A stretch of 64,000 nt of DNA from an uncultured Pelagibacteraceae bacterium (GTDB lineage: Bacteria; Pseudomonadota; Alphaproteobacteria; Pelagibacterales; Pelagibacteraceae): the NCBI GenBank assembly GCA_902610115.1, contig CACLUK010000003.1:1-64000 (forward strand), given 5' to 3'. Below are positions 17,431 to 25,745 of this stretch, piece after piece. Made by a program: the position numbers and the translations under genes. The notes beneath the pieces are model-generated. The model was not told the DNA's origin. It ran no database searches and worked only from the letters and a program-made list of their open reading frames with translations. How positions within the stretch are numbered: the first letter of the stretch is position 1; every line of letters begins with the position of its first letter.

Positions 17431-17546
17431 GCCTGGTGATTATTGCGAAGGGGCCACACCCGATCCCATTCCGAACTCGGAAGTTAAGTCCTTCAGCGCC
17501 GATGGTACTTTGTCTTAAGATACGGGAGAGTAGGACGTTGCCAGGC
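17431..17546 (+). rRNA. rrf: 5S ribosomal RNA
   Basis: The 116-nt gene starts and ends with complementary GCCTGG and CCAGGC. It contains the hallmark 5S core CCCGATCCCATTCCGAACTCGGAAG at 17459-17483, given here by position, and the GCGCCGATGGTA segment of loop E/helix IV. No 16S or 23S gene is adjacent, so 5S is separated from the rest of the ribosomal operon by at least the 17 kb of variable genes seen here. Only 17 bp separate it from rpmJ. Confidence 0.95.
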
Positions 17547-17563
17547 TAAAACAATATACAATT

Positions 17564-17689
17564 ATGAAAGTAGCTAGCTCATTAAAATCGTTGAAAAAAA
17601 GAGATCTAAACTCCAAGCTAGTAAAGCGTAGAGGAAAACTTTACGTTATTAATAAGAAAAACCCAAGGTTTAAAGCTCGTCAAGGTTAG
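17564..17689 (+). CDS. rpmJ: Ribosomal protein L36
   Basis: The 41-residue protein [20 protein letters not shown]... ends [15 protein letters not shown], the alphaproteobacterial L36 form lacking the zinc-binding Cys residues. It is a small basic protein of the large ribosomal subunit. The start ATG is 17 bp after 5S rRNA with no clear Shine-Dalgarno site. Placement directly after 5S, away from the main ribosomal protein operon, is usual for alphaproteobacterial L36 genes, which are generally orphan genes. Confidence 0.95.
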   Translation: MKVASSLKSLKKRDLNSKLVKRRGKLYVINKKNPRFKARQG

Positions 17690-17696
17690 TCATATT

Positions 17697-17807
17697 ATGA
17701 GCGAAAACGATTTTAAAAAAACATATGGTGGTTTCACTAAGTTTGTTTTGTGGAGCACTCTTGCAGTTGTAGCTTTATTAGTAATTTTAGCATTTACGTT
17801 ACTGTAA
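17697..17807 (+). CDS. Micro-ORF resembling aa3-type cytochrome c oxidase subunit IV
   Basis: The 36-residue protein starts MSENDFKKTYGGFTKFVLW and ends in one hydrophobic helix (residues 16-36). This fits the bacterial aa3-oxidase subunit IV family (COX4_pro_2 type): a short charged head with a TYxGFxKxxxW motif and a single transmembrane segment. The family is often encoded just upstream of the NAD(P) transhydrogenase genes in alphaproteobacteria, as here, 11 bp before pntAA. It would be a small inner-membrane accessory subunit. The short length limits certainty. Confidence 0.75.
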   Translation: MSENDFKKTYGGFTKFVLWSTLAVVALLVILAFTLL

Positions 17808-17818
17808 AATAAATTATT

Positions 17819-18913
17819 ATGATAGTTGGATCAACTAAAGAAAATACAACACTAGAAAAAAGAATTTCAATTACACCTGACTCAGCAAAAAATATTATTT
17901 CACTAGGATTGAAAGTATGTATCGAAAAAAATTATGCATCGCATCTTGGAATTCAAGATGATGAATTTAAAAACATTGGAGTTGAAATCAAAAATTCATC
18001 AACTGAGGTCTTTACTTCAAGTAATCTGATTACAAAGGTTAATTGTCCCTCTGAGGAAGAAATTACAATTTTAAAAGAGAACACAATTTTAGTTGGTATG
18101 CTTAACCCTTCAAAAAATAAAAATCAAATTCATAAAATTATTCATAAAAAAATAAAGCCTTTTTCTCTAGAATTATTACCAAGGATCACTAGGGCTCAGT
18201 CAATGGACGTTTTATCTTCTCAATCAAATTTAGCAGGATACAGAGCAGTAGTTGATTGTGTTGCTGAGTTTGAAAAAGCTGTACCTATGATGATGACAGC
18301 CGCCGGCACTGTCCCTGCTGCAAAAGTTTTAGTTATTGGCGCAGGAGTAGCGGGTTTGCAAGCCATCGCTACAGCAAAGAGATTAGGCGCAATTGTTTCA
18401 GCTACAGATGTTAGATCAGCATCCAAGGAGCAAGTAGAAAGTTTGGGAGGTAAGTTTTTAACTGTGGAGCAATCTGAAGATATGGAAACGGCAGGCGGAT
18501 ATGCAAAAGAGGCATCTGATGATTACAAACAAAAACAAGCTGATATGATGAAAGAGGCATTGAAAAAAAATGATATAATAATTTGTACAGCATTGATTCC
18601 TGGAAAACCTGCTCCAAGAATTCTAACAGAAGATTTAGTTAAACTTTTAAAGCCCGGATCTTTAATTTACGATTTGGCATCAGAGCAGGGAGGGAATTCT
18701 GCTTTTTCAGAGCCAGGAAAAATTAATACAATAAATGGAATAAAGGTAATAGGAGTAAAAAGTTTAATGAATAGTTTACCGCTTACAGCTTCAAGTTTGT
18801 ACGCTAAAAACTTATTTAGTTTCATAAGAAACTTGTATAGTAAAGAAAAGAAAGATTTTAATATTAATTTAGAAGACGAGATAATTGAAAAATCTTTAAT
18901 TAAAAAGGTTTAA
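17819..18913 (+). CDS. pntAA: NAD(P) transhydrogenase subunit alpha part 1
   Basis: The 364-residue protein is the NAD(H)-binding domain I of proton-translocating transhydrogenase, related to alanine dehydrogenase. It has the early EKRISITP segment, a Rossmann GxGxxG strand (VIGAGVAGLQA near 174-184) followed by ATDVR, and RSxS-like contact loops. The enzyme couples proton entry to NADPH formation from NADH. The alpha subunit is split into two genes, the usual alphaproteobacterial form. pntAB follows 2 bp later. Confidence 0.95.
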   Translation: MIVGSTKENTTLEKRISITPDSAKNIISLGLKVCIEKNYASHLGIQDDEFKNIGVEIKNSSTEVFTSSNLITKVNCPSEEEITILKENTILVGMLNPSKNKNQIHKIIHKKIKPFSLELLPRITRAQSMDVLSSQSNLAGYRAVVDCVAEFEKAVPMMMTAAGTVPAAKVLVIGAGVAGLQAIATAKRLGAIVSATDVRSASKEQVESLGGKFLTVEQSEDMETAGGYAKEASDDYKQKQADMMKEALKKNDIIICTALIPGKPAPRILTEDLVKLLKPGSLIYDLASEQGGNSAFSEPGKINTINGIKVIGVKSLMNSLPLTASSLYAKNLFSFIRNLYSKEKKDFNINLEDEIIEKSLIKKV

Positions 18914-18915
18914 TT

Positions 18916-19227
18916 ATGGAGATAGATCCGTTTATATTTAGATTAAGTATTTTTATTTTATCAATTTTTATTGGTTACTACGTAGTATGGAGTGTGACAC
19001 CATCTCTTCATACACCTCTAATGTCCGTTACAAATGCTATCTCATCAGTGATTATAGTTGGAGCAATTATTGCAGCACTTGCTGGTGTTTCTGAAAGTGT
19101 TTTTACAATTTCAAGTATATTTGGTTTTATCGCAATCGTTTTAGCCGCGATAAACATTTTTGGCGGTTTTTTAGTTACTCAAAGAATGCTCCAAATGTAT
19201 AAAAAAAAGAAAGATAAAAAGAAATGA
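18916..19227 (+). CDS. pntAB: NAD(P) transhydrogenase subunit alpha part 2
   Basis: The 103-residue membrane protein supplies the alpha-side membrane helices of transhydrogenase domain II. Residues about 8-30 form a first helix, HTPLMSVTNAIS (near 33-44) is the conserved family loop, and two more hydrophobic helices follow to the basic tail KKKDKKK. It sits between pntAA and pntB and overlaps pntB by 4 bp, so the three subunits are translated together. Confidence 0.95.
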   Translation: MEIDPFIFRLSIFILSIFIGYYVVWSVTPSLHTPLMSVTNAISSVIIVGAIIAALAGVSESVFTISSIFGFIAIVLAAINIFGGFLVTQRMLQMYKKKKDKKK

Positions 19228-20627
19228 TATCTTCAAACCTTTCAGCAATTTTTTATTTAGTATCGGGAATTCTATTCATTCTTGCGTTAAGGGGATTGTC
19301 ATCTCCAGATACATCTAGACAAGGAAACTATTTTGGAATTGCGGGAATGATAATTGCTATCGTTGTAACATTTTTATCTATTGGTAATTTTTCAATATCA
19401 TTAACCTATGTAATTATTTTTCTAGTTATTGGTGGAGCAATTGGTGCTTTTATTGCTTTTAGAATTCCAATGACCGCAATGCCAGAACTAGTAGCGGGTT
19501 TCCATAGTTTAGTTGGTTTAGCAGCTGTTTTTGTAGCTATAGCCGCTTTTTTAAATCCCGAGTCTTTTAACTTAGGAAATATAGGTGATATTAAACTGGC
19601 TAGTCTAATAGAAATGTCAATCGGTGCTGCTGTAGGAGCAATAACTTTTTCAGGATCTATAATAGCATTTTTGAAATTGAGAGGCATCATGTCTGGTGCA
19701 CCAATCACATTTAGTGGCCAACATATTTTAAATTTACTTCTTGGAATAAGTATTTTTGTTTTAATTTTTTATTTGTGTAAGACCCAGTCATCAAATATTT
19801 TTTGGACTGTTATTTCAATTTCTTTTTTAGTAGGTGTTTTATTAATTATACCTATCGGTGGAGCAGATATGCCAGTAGTAATTTCAATGCTTAATTCTTA
19901 CTCTGGCTGGGCAGCAGCTGGTATAGGTTTTACATTAGAAAATACAGCATTAATTATTACCGGCGCCCTTGTTGGATCTTCGGGAGCAATACTTTCTTAC
20001 ATTATGTGTAATGCGATGAATAGGTCATTCATAAGTGTGATACTTGGAGGTTTTGGTGCAGAAGGTTCTGTTGATGATACAAAACAAAAGAAAGATCAGA
20101 AACCAGTTAAAAGTGGTAACGCAGAGGATGCAGCTTTTTTAATGAAAAACGCTTCATCTGTTATAATTGTTCCAGGATACGGTATGGCTGTTGCTCAGGC
20201 TCAACATGCTCTTAGAGAGATGGTAGATAAATTAAAGAAAAATGATATCAAAGTTACTTACGCAATTCATCCAGTTGCTGGAAGAATGCCTGGTCACATG
20301 AATGTTTTATTAGCAGAGGCAAATGTACCCTACGATGAAGTTTTTGAACTTGAGGACATAAATAATGATTTTGCTAATTCAGATGTTGCATTTGTAATCG
20401 GAGCTAATGATGTCACTAACCCTGTAGCAAAAACAGATCCTAAAAGCCCAATATTTGGGATGCCAGTGCTTGATGTTGAAAAATGTAAATCTGTTTTGTT
20501 TGTCAAAAGAAGTTTATCACCCGGATATGCTGGAATAGATAATGAACTTTTTTATAAAGATAATACTTTAATGTTATTTGCTGATGCAAAAAAAATGACA
20601 GAAGATATTGTTAAAAATTTAGATTAA
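19224..20627 (+). CDS. pntB: NAD(P) transhydrogenase subunit beta
   Basis: The 467-residue protein has an N-terminal membrane part with about eight to nine helices and a C-terminal NADP(H)-binding domain III. The latter begins near residue 300 with IIVPGYGMAVAQAQHAL, then HPVAGRMPGHMNVLLAEA and GANDVTNPVA, all hallmarks of PntB. It completes proton-translocating transhydrogenase. Its last base is the first base of the next ORF's start codon. Confidence 0.96.
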   Translation: MISSNLSAIFYLVSGILFILALRGLSSPDTSRQGNYFGIAGMIIAIVVTFLSIGNFSISLTYVIIFLVIGGAIGAFIAFRIPMTAMPELVAGFHSLVGLAAVFVAIAAFLNPESFNLGNIGDIKLASLIEMSIGAAVGAITFSGSIIAFLKLRGIMSGAPITFSGQHILNLLLGISIFVLIFYLCKTQSSNIFWTVISISFLVGVLLIIPIGGADMPVVISMLNSYSGWAAAGIGFTLENTALIITGALVGSSGAILSYIMCNAMNRSFISVILGGFGAEGSVDDTKQKKDQKPVKSGNAEDAAFLMKNASSVIIVPGYGMAVAQAQHALREMVDKLKKNDIKVTYAIHPVAGRMPGHMNVLLAEANVPYDEVFELEDINNDFANSDVAFVIGANDVTNPVAKTDPKSPIFGMPVLDVEKCKSVLFVKRSLSPGYAGIDNELFYKDNTLMLFADAKKMTEDIVKNLD

Positions 20628-21325
20628 TGAAAACAAAAATATTCTGTGACATAGCTGATTATAAAACAATTAAATTTTTTAATAGTAAATCTTTTGTAGA
20701 TGGCTTTACTACAAATCCAAGCTTAATGAGATTGGCAGGAGCTAAGAATTATAAATTATATTCACTTAGAATATTAAAAATTTGTAAAAAAAAACCAATC
20801 TCCTTTGAAGTATTTGCTGACAATGCAAAAGATATGCTCAAGCAAGCCTACGAAATAAATTCTTGGGGGAAAAATGTCTATGTTAAAATTCCAGTTGTTA
20901 ATTCAAAGGGAACATTCATGGGGGCTGTTATTAAAGAATTAAGTGATAAAGGTATTAAACTTAATATTACTGCAGTATATACGTTTGAGCAAACTCAAAA
21001 AATTTATAAAAAACTGAACAAAAAAACTAAATCCATAATCTCAATATTTGCAGGAAGAATGGCAGACAAAGGAAAAGACCCTCTACCTATATTCAAAAAA
21101 AGTATTTCATTAACTAAAAAGAGTAAAAACGTTGATATCCTTTGGGCCAGTACGCGTGAAGCTTATAATTATTTACAAGCTAAACAATTAAAATGTAATA
21201 TTATTACTATGCCACCAAAAATTATTAATCAAATTAATTCATTTGGTAAAAGTTTTAAAGAAATGACTTTAAATACCGTAGTGGGGTTCATGAAGGATAG
21301 TAAAAAGTCAAGGTTCCGTCTTTAA
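20627..21325 (+). CDS. Transaldolase / fructose-6-phosphate aldolase-like protein
   Basis: The 232-residue protein matches the short transaldolase family (TalC/FSA). It opens KIFCDIADY, has DGFTTNPSL (near 26-34) and the Schiff-base lysine in VYVKIP (near 87-92), then FAGRMADKG. Members either swap three-carbon units in the pentose phosphate pathway or cleave fructose-6-phosphate; the subtype is not certain. It overlaps pntB by one base, linking it to the NADPH-generating operon. Transketolase is encoded in the same window on the other strand. Confidence 0.85.
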   Translation: MKTKIFCDIADYKTIKFFNSKSFVDGFTTNPSLMRLAGAKNYKLYSLRILKICKKKPISFEVFADNAKDMLKQAYEINSWGKNVYVKIPVVNSKGTFMGAVIKELSDKGIKLNITAVYTFEQTQKIYKKLNKKTKSIISIFAGRMADKGKDPLPIFKKSISLTKKSKNVDILWASTREAYNYLQAKQLKCNIITMPPKIINQINSFGKSFKEMTLNTVVGFMKDSKKSRFRL

Positions 21326-21344
21326 TTTGAAAAATTAAAATTTT

Positions 21345-21421
<77 letters not shown>

Positions 21422-21426
21422 TTAAG

Positions 21427-21630
21427 TTATTTTTTTTTAATGTTTATTGCTTGAAGCTTATCTTTTTCCTCTTTTATATCATATATAATTGTTTGCTCCT
21501 CTTTTAAAACTCTTAATTTTGAGTTTTCAAGTGCTGATACATGAAGAAAAATATCCTTTTTTGTCTTATCGTCTGTAATAAATCCATAACCTTTTTTAGC
21601 GTTGAACCATTTTACTTTACCTGATGGCAT
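21427..21630 (-). CDS. cspA: Cold-shock domain protein
   Basis: The 67-residue protein is a single CSD with both nucleic-acid-binding motifs: KGYGFI (RNP-1, near 13-18) and DIFLHVSAL (RNP-2). It binds single-stranded RNA/DNA and acts as an RNA chaperone. I take the ATG at 21630 as start because an AGAGGA Shine-Dalgarno site lies 6 bases upstream (21642-21637) and family homology begins at MPSGKVKWF. An in-frame ATG at 21645 would add five non-homologous residues. Its stop lies 5 bp from the tRNA-fMet gene. Confidence 0.93.
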   Translation of the reverse strand: MPSGKVKWFNAKKGYGFITDDKTKKDIFLHVSALENSKLRVLKEEQTIIYDIKEEKDKLQAINIKKK

Positions 21631-21665
21631 TTTTAATCCTCTCATTTAATTATTAAATATTATTT

Positions 21666-21860
21666 TTAGTATCTATTTTTTAGTTTTTGGAGTTTTTTAA
21701 TTCTCTTAAGATTTTCAGTTTGAACTCTTTTTTTCTTTTCAGAAGGTTTTTCATAAGTACTTTTCATTTTCATTACTTTGAAAAAACCTTCTTTTTGAAG
21801 CTTTCTTTTTAAAACTCTTATAGCTTGTTCTACATTATTATCTTTAACGTCTATTTTAAT
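21666..21860 (-). CDS. rpsU: Ribosomal protein S21 with apparent ATT start
   Basis: Reading the minus strand from 21860 gives a 64-residue basic protein, (M)KIDVKDNNVEQAIRVLKRKL... with TYEKPSEKKKR, unmistakably S21. No ATG, GTG or TTG is in frame at the N-terminus; the upstream in-frame stop is at 21875-21873 and only CTG GAG GTT TTT intervene. The ATT codon at 21860-21858 aligns with the family's initiator Met and has a strong GGAGG site five bases upstream. S21 is a small-subunit protein that helps mRNA base-pairing to 16S rRNA. Confidence 0.9.
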   Translation of the reverse strand: MKIDVKDNNVEQAIRVLKRKLQKEGFFKVMKMKSTYEKPSEKKKRVQTENLKRIKKLQKLKNRY

Positions 21861-21865
21861 AAAAA

Positions 21866-21870
21866 CCTCC
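21866..21870 (-). promoter_or_regulatory. Shine-Dalgarno site of rpsU
   Basis: GGAGG on the minus strand, five bases before the ATT codon at 21860. It fixes the start of rpsU at a non-standard codon. Few genes in this window have such a full ribosome-binding site. Confidence 0.8.
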
Positions 21871-21910
21871 AGTTAATTTTGTGGTTGGTAGCATCTTCAA
21901 CTTTATTTGT

Positions 21911-22495
21911 CTATAGAGAAGCAGCTTGTGCCTTTTTTTCAGCCCTAATTTTAGCTTTTTTCTCTCTTTCAACCCTTCTTTTGGCTTTATCTAAACTTTT
22001 CTGAAAAGCCTCTTGAGTGCACAAAGCTAAAATTACCGGGTCTCTTGGTTTGAGACTTGAAAAATTCCAATAACTTCTTTTTCTTATGAGTGAAACTGTA
22101 CCTTTGGTGCTTCCAACTAGCTTTGAAATTTGGCCATCAGTTAACTCAGAAGCATTTTTACATAACCATAAAATCGCATCAGGCCGATCTTGCCTTTTTG
22201 AAAGAGGTGTATATTTGGGTTTTTTTCTCTCTTTTACATCAACTTTATCAATTTTTTTTAGCAGGCTGAGTTTTTTACTAGGATCTTTAGAACAATTTTC
22301 AATTTCCTCCCTAGAAAGCTGACCAGCTAAAATTGGATTATATGCTTTAATACCTTTTGCGACATCACCGTCTGCTATACCTTTTACTTCTAATTCATGA
22401 AGATCACAAAATTCTGCAATTTGTTTAAATGTAAGCGTAGTATTTTCAACAAGCCAAACAGCTGTCGCTTTTGGCATAAATGGAGTTTCTGTCAT
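21911..22495 (-). CDS. trcR: Cell-cycle transcriptional regulator TrcR-like (DUF1013)
   Basis: The 194-residue protein matches the alphaproteobacterial DUF1013/TrcR family. It begins with the hallmark PKATAVWLVENTTLTF (near 8-23), has IADGD-IKAYNPI, then RQDRPDAILWLCKN and a helix-turn-helix-like stretch LTDGQISKLVGSTKGTV (near 118-134). The C-terminus is a long Lys/Arg/Ala-rich helix. The family regulates cell-cycle genes and binds RNA polymerase in Rhodobacter. It lies 3 bp from rpmE. Its presence is a good alphaproteobacterial marker. Confidence 0.92.
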   Translation of the reverse strand: MTETPFMPKATAVWLVENTTLTFKQIAEFCDLHELEVKGIADGDVAKGIKAYNPILAGQLSREEIENCSKDPSKKLSLLKKIDKVDVKERKKPKYTPLSKRQDRPDAILWLCKNASELTDGQISKLVGSTKGTVSLIRKRSYWNFSSLKPRDPVILALCTQEAFQKSLDKAKRRVEREKKAKIRAEKKAQAASL

Positions 22496-22498
22496 ATG

Positions 22499-22723
22499 CT
22501 ATTTTTTTGTTCTTAGATTACTAAATTTTTTATTATATTTACTTACTCGACCTTTATCTAAAACTTTTTGTGTACCACCAGTCCATGCGTAGTGTGATTT
22601 AGGATCTATATCAAGTTTTAAAACATCATTTTCTTTACCCCAAGTGGACTTTGTTTCAAATTCAGATCCATCTGTCATAACGACTTTTATTTTATGATAA
22701 TTGGGGTGAATGTTTTTTTTCAT
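22499..22723 (-). CDS. rpmE: Ribosomal protein L31
   Basis: The 74-residue protein [19 protein letters not shown] with STWGKE and [17 protein letters not shown] is L31 of the alphaproteobacterial type without the zinc-binding Cys set. It bridges the ribosomal subunits. It precedes trcR in the same direction. Confidence 0.95.
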   Translation of the reverse strand: MKKNIHPNYHKIKVVMTDGSEFETKSTWGKENDVLKLDIDPKSHYAWTGGTQKVLDKGRVSKYNKKFSNLRTKK

Positions 22724-22751
22724 GAGCGGAGTTTTATAATATTAATTGTTT

Positions 22752-23552
22752 TTACTCAATATCTTTTTTAATTATTAAATCTTGTAAATTATCAAGTATA
22801 TTTGAATTTGATGCAATAATGTTCCTTTTTAGAGGTGATTTTACATCCTCTTCAAAGAAATTTACAAATCCACCAGCCTCTTTAATAATAACTATACCTG
22901 CAGCGATATCCCAGTAATTCAATTCTCTTTGCCAATATCCATCAAATCTACCACAAGCAACAAAAGCCATATCTAAAGCGGCGCTACCGAATTTTCTTAC
23001 ATTAGAAACATTTGTCGAAACTTTTTCATACTCGGAAAAAATTTTATTTTTTATTTTACTGGACTGTTTTGGGCCACCAGTGACTATTAGTGCATCGGAA
23101 ATTTTATTTGTTCTCGAGACTCTTATTCTTGAATTATTTAAATATGCGCCGTTACCCTTTTCTGCGCAAAACATTTCATTTGTAACTGGATTGAAGATTA
23201 CTCCACATCTTATTTCATTTTTTTCTTCATAAGCTACAGAAATAGCAAATTGCGGAATTCCATTTAGAAAGTTAATTGTTCCATCGATAGGATCAATTAT
23301 CCATCTATTAGTAGTATTAGATTTATTTATTATTCCAGACTCTTCAGTGATAATACCATATTCAGGATGGGCTTTTTGTAATTCCTGAATAAGTATTTTT
23401 TCGGTTCTTTTATCTGCCGAAGAAACAAAGTCCCCTGGAGCTTTAGTTGACACTTGAAGGTTTTCAAGTTCTCCAAAATCTCTTATCAAAGATCTCGAAG
23501 CTTTCATACATGCTCTTACAATTAAGTTAATTTGTGGTGAGTCGAGCCTCAT
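22752..23552 (-). CDS. suhB: Inositol monophosphatase family protein
   Basis: The 266-residue protein carries the lithium-sensitive phosphatase motifs: EESG (near 73), WIIDPIDGTINF (near 88-99) and WDIAAGIVIIKEAGG (near 218-232), which hold the Mg-binding acidic residues. Family members hydrolyse inositol-1-phosphate or related sugar phosphates; SuhB also aids rRNA transcription antitermination in E. coli. Its start overlaps the efp stop by one base, so the two are probably co-transcribed. Confidence 0.92.
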   Translation of the reverse strand: MRLDSPQINLIVRACMKASRSLIRDFGELENLQVSTKAPGDFVSSADKRTEKILIQELQKAHPEYGIITEESGIINKSNTTNRWIIDPIDGTINFLNGIPQFAISVAYEEKNEIRCGVIFNPVTNEMFCAEKGNGAYLNNSRIRVSRTNKISDALIVTGGPKQSSKIKNKIFSEYEKVSTNVSNVRKFGSAALDMAFVACGRFDGYWQRELNYWDIAAGIVIIKEAGGFVNFFEEDVKSPLKRNIIASNSNILDNLQDLIIKKDIE

Positions 23553-24115
23553 TAATTTACTCTTTTAATATATTCAAGCGTTCTTGTGTCTAAAACAATC
23601 TTTTCACCACTTTCAACAAAAGGTGGGACATTTATTTTTACTCCACAATCTAAAATAGCAGGTTTATATGAAGAAGAGGCAGTTTGATTTTTAATAGCAA
23701 CATCTGTAGACTTAATTGTACATTCAATGTTAATAGGTAACTCAATAGATATTGGCTTTCCTTCCATAAATGAGATAGAAACTGATAAATTTTCTTTTAA
23801 AAGCTTATGTTGTTCTCCGGCAATACTTTTAGGAATTTCAACTTGCTCGAAATTTTTATTATCCATAAAGTGACAGTTTTCACCATCTATATATAAAAAA
23901 TTATATTTTTTTTCCTCTATTTCTGGCTTTTCTAAATTTTCATTTGATCTAAATCTCTCATTTAATTTCGTACCTTTAGTTACACTTTTTAATTCTACTT
24001 GGTTAAAAGCACCACCCTTTCCAGGTTTTACATGTTGAGTTTTTAAAACTGTCCAATAATCATTTTTATGTTCAATTATCATCCCAGGTTTTATTTCGTT
24101 AGCAGTAATTTTCAT
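23552..24115 (-). CDS. efp: Elongation factor P
   Basis: The 187-residue protein has the three beta-barrel domains of EF-P, with the KOW-like N-terminus and the tip loop KPGKGGAF (near 31-38), whose Lys is the residue modified by EpmA/EpmB in some bacteria. The C-terminal INVPPFVESGEKI-DTRTLEY is the domain III signature. It rescues ribosomes stalled at polyproline. No modification gene is seen nearby. It overlaps thiE by 4 bp. Confidence 0.96.
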   Translation of the reverse strand: MKITANEIKPGMIIEHKNDYWTVLKTQHVKPGKGGAFNQVELKSVTKGTKLNERFRSNENLEKPEIEEKKYNFLYIDGENCHFMDNKNFEQVEIPKSIAGEQHKLLKENLSVSISFMEGKPISIELPINIECTIKSTDVAIKNQTASSSYKPAILDCGVKINVPPFVESGEKIVLDTRTLEYIKRVN

Positions 24116-24756
24116 TTAAACTTTCTAATAGCAATTTCAGGTTTTAATTTTGGGTTATCCCAAATAAAACTTGATATTGCAATATAATTGGCACCGGAAT
24201 TAATTAATTTTTTATAATTTAAATTATTTATTCCTCCAATAACAACAATTGGCTTATTTATCTCTTTTTTTGCCCATCTTAAAATACCTAAATTTGCTTT
24301 TTTAGCTTTTGGTTTTAGCCTAGATTTAAAAAAAGATCCAAAAGCAACATAATCAGCTTTATTATTTATAGCTTTCTTCGCAAGAGTTTTAGAATTATGA
24401 CATGTAACTCCTAAAATTTTTTTTTTAAGTTTTTTTCTAGCAAATTTAAAAGATCCATCAAGCTGTCCCATGTGACACCCATCAGCCCTTATTTTAGAGG
24501 CTAGAATAAAATGATCATTCAAGATAAATTTTACTTTGTGCTTAGATGTAATTTTTTTTATCTTTTTACAGATATTTAGAATTCTGTCTTCACTTACATC
24601 TTTTAATCTTAATTGAAAAAACTTTACGTTTTTAAATGATAATACTTTATTTAAATTTACATAGAAACTTTGATTAATTTTATTGGGTGAAATTAAGTAT
24701 ACTAATCTCTTCAAAGGGGTTATGCTGCAAATTCTTTTTCTAAATTTTCCGACCAT
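24112..24756 (-). CDS. thiE: Thiamine-phosphate synthase
   Basis: The protein has ThiE barrel motifs: QLRLKD, FILNDHFILA, DGCHMGQLD, ILGVTCHNS, DYVAFGSFF and IVVIGGI. It joins HMP-pyrophosphate and THZ-phosphate into thiamine phosphate. The ATG at 24756 lies within the end of the aldolase gene. A TTG at 24714, six bases after the aldolase stop, starts just where family homology begins (KRLVYLISP) and may be the true start. The gene overlaps efp by 4 bp. thiD is also in the window, so HMP salvage to thiamine is partly encoded here. Confidence 0.85.
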   Translation of the reverse strand: MVGKFRKRICSITPLKRLVYLISPNKINQSFYVNLNKVLSFKNVKFFQLRLKDVSEDRILNICKKIKKITSKHKVKFILNDHFILASKIRADGCHMGQLDGSFKFARKKLKKKILGVTCHNSKTLAKKAINNKADYVAFGSFFKSRLKPKAKKANLGILRWAKKEINKPIVVIGGINNLNYKKLINSGANYIAISSFIWDNPKLKPEIAIRKFK

Positions 24757-25736
24757 TCTCCTTTAGAGGACAGACCATTCATTTTTGCTCTATGGTTAAA
24801 AGCTTTTTGAATATTTTCTATATTATCTTGATTTTTTCCAAACTCTTTAAGTGCTGACGCTTGTAAGCCTCTTCCGTATGAGAAAGTTATTAAAAAATTA
24901 CTATCATTGATTTTATTTATTTCGTTTAAATTTTTGCTAGACTCAATTTCAGACTGACCACCTGATAAGAATGCAATTCCGGGCACATCCACCGGCACAT
25001 TTTTTTTTAAACATTCTAAAGTTTTTTTTGCTATTTCTTCTGTGCTAGATTTTTCTTTACAATCTGAGCCAGGTATTATCATATTGGGTTTAAGTACTGT
25101 ACCTTCTAAATCAATTTTATGAATTTCAAGCTCATTATAACATTCATTTAGTACATCGGTAGTTACTTGATAACATTTATCTATATTGTGTGAACCATCC
25201 ATTAAAACTTCTGGTTCAACTATTGGTACCATTTTGGCCTCTTGTACTAAAGCGGCATATCTTGCTAAGGCGTGGGCATTAGACTTAACAGATTGGGCAG
25301 ATGGAAACTTATCTGAAATTTTATAAACCGCTCTCCATTTTGTAAATCTTGCACCTAAATCATAATATTCTTTTAATCTTTCTCTTAAACCATCTAAGCC
25401 CTCTGTAACAGTTTCATCATTAGATCCTGCTAGAGGTTTTGCTCCTTTATCAACTTTTATTCCAGGTACAGCCCCATGTTTAGCAATTAACTCTGGAATT
25501 GATGGACCCAAGGTAGTCTTTTGTCTAATAGTTTCATCAAATAAAATTACTCCCCCAATATAATCTTTCATTGCACTTGAATTAAAAAGAGTCTGTCTAA
25601 AGTTCAGCCTATTTTTTTCAACGTTCTCTACATTTATACTTTTAAATCTTTTAGCTATTGTTCCTGTACTTTCATCTGCTGCAAGAATACCTTTTCCTTT
25701 AGCACACATTTTTTTAGCAATTTCATTTAATTTCAT
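24720..25736 (-). CDS. fba: Class I fructose-bisphosphate aldolase
   Basis: The 338-residue protein is the animal/plant-like class I aldolase: KGILAADESTGTIAKRF (14-30), GGVILFDET, FTKWRAVYKI, IVEPEVL and the Schiff-base lysine in VLKPNMI (near 212-218), with SGGQSE. It cleaves fructose-1,6-bisphosphate without metal. The C-terminus lacks the terminal Tyr of muscle aldolase. It follows pgk by 9 bp in a tkt-pgk-fba cluster. Confidence 0.95.
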   Translation of the reverse strand: MKLNEIAKKMCAKGKGILAADESTGTIAKRFKSINVENVEKNRLNFRQTLFNSSAMKDYIGGVILFDETIRQKTTLGPSIPELIAKHGAVPGIKVDKGAKPLAGSNDETVTEGLDGLRERLKEYYDLGARFTKWRAVYKISDKFPSAQSVKSNAHALARYAALVQEAKMVPIVEPEVLMDGSHNIDKCYQVTTDVLNECYNELEIHKIDLEGTVLKPNMIIPGSDCKEKSSTEEIAKKTLECLKKNVPVDVPGIAFLSGGQSEIESSKNLNEINKINDSNFLITFSYGRGLQASALKEFGKNQDNIENIQKAFNHRAKMNGLSSKGEWSENLEKEFAA

Positions 25737-25745
25737 AGCAATTAT

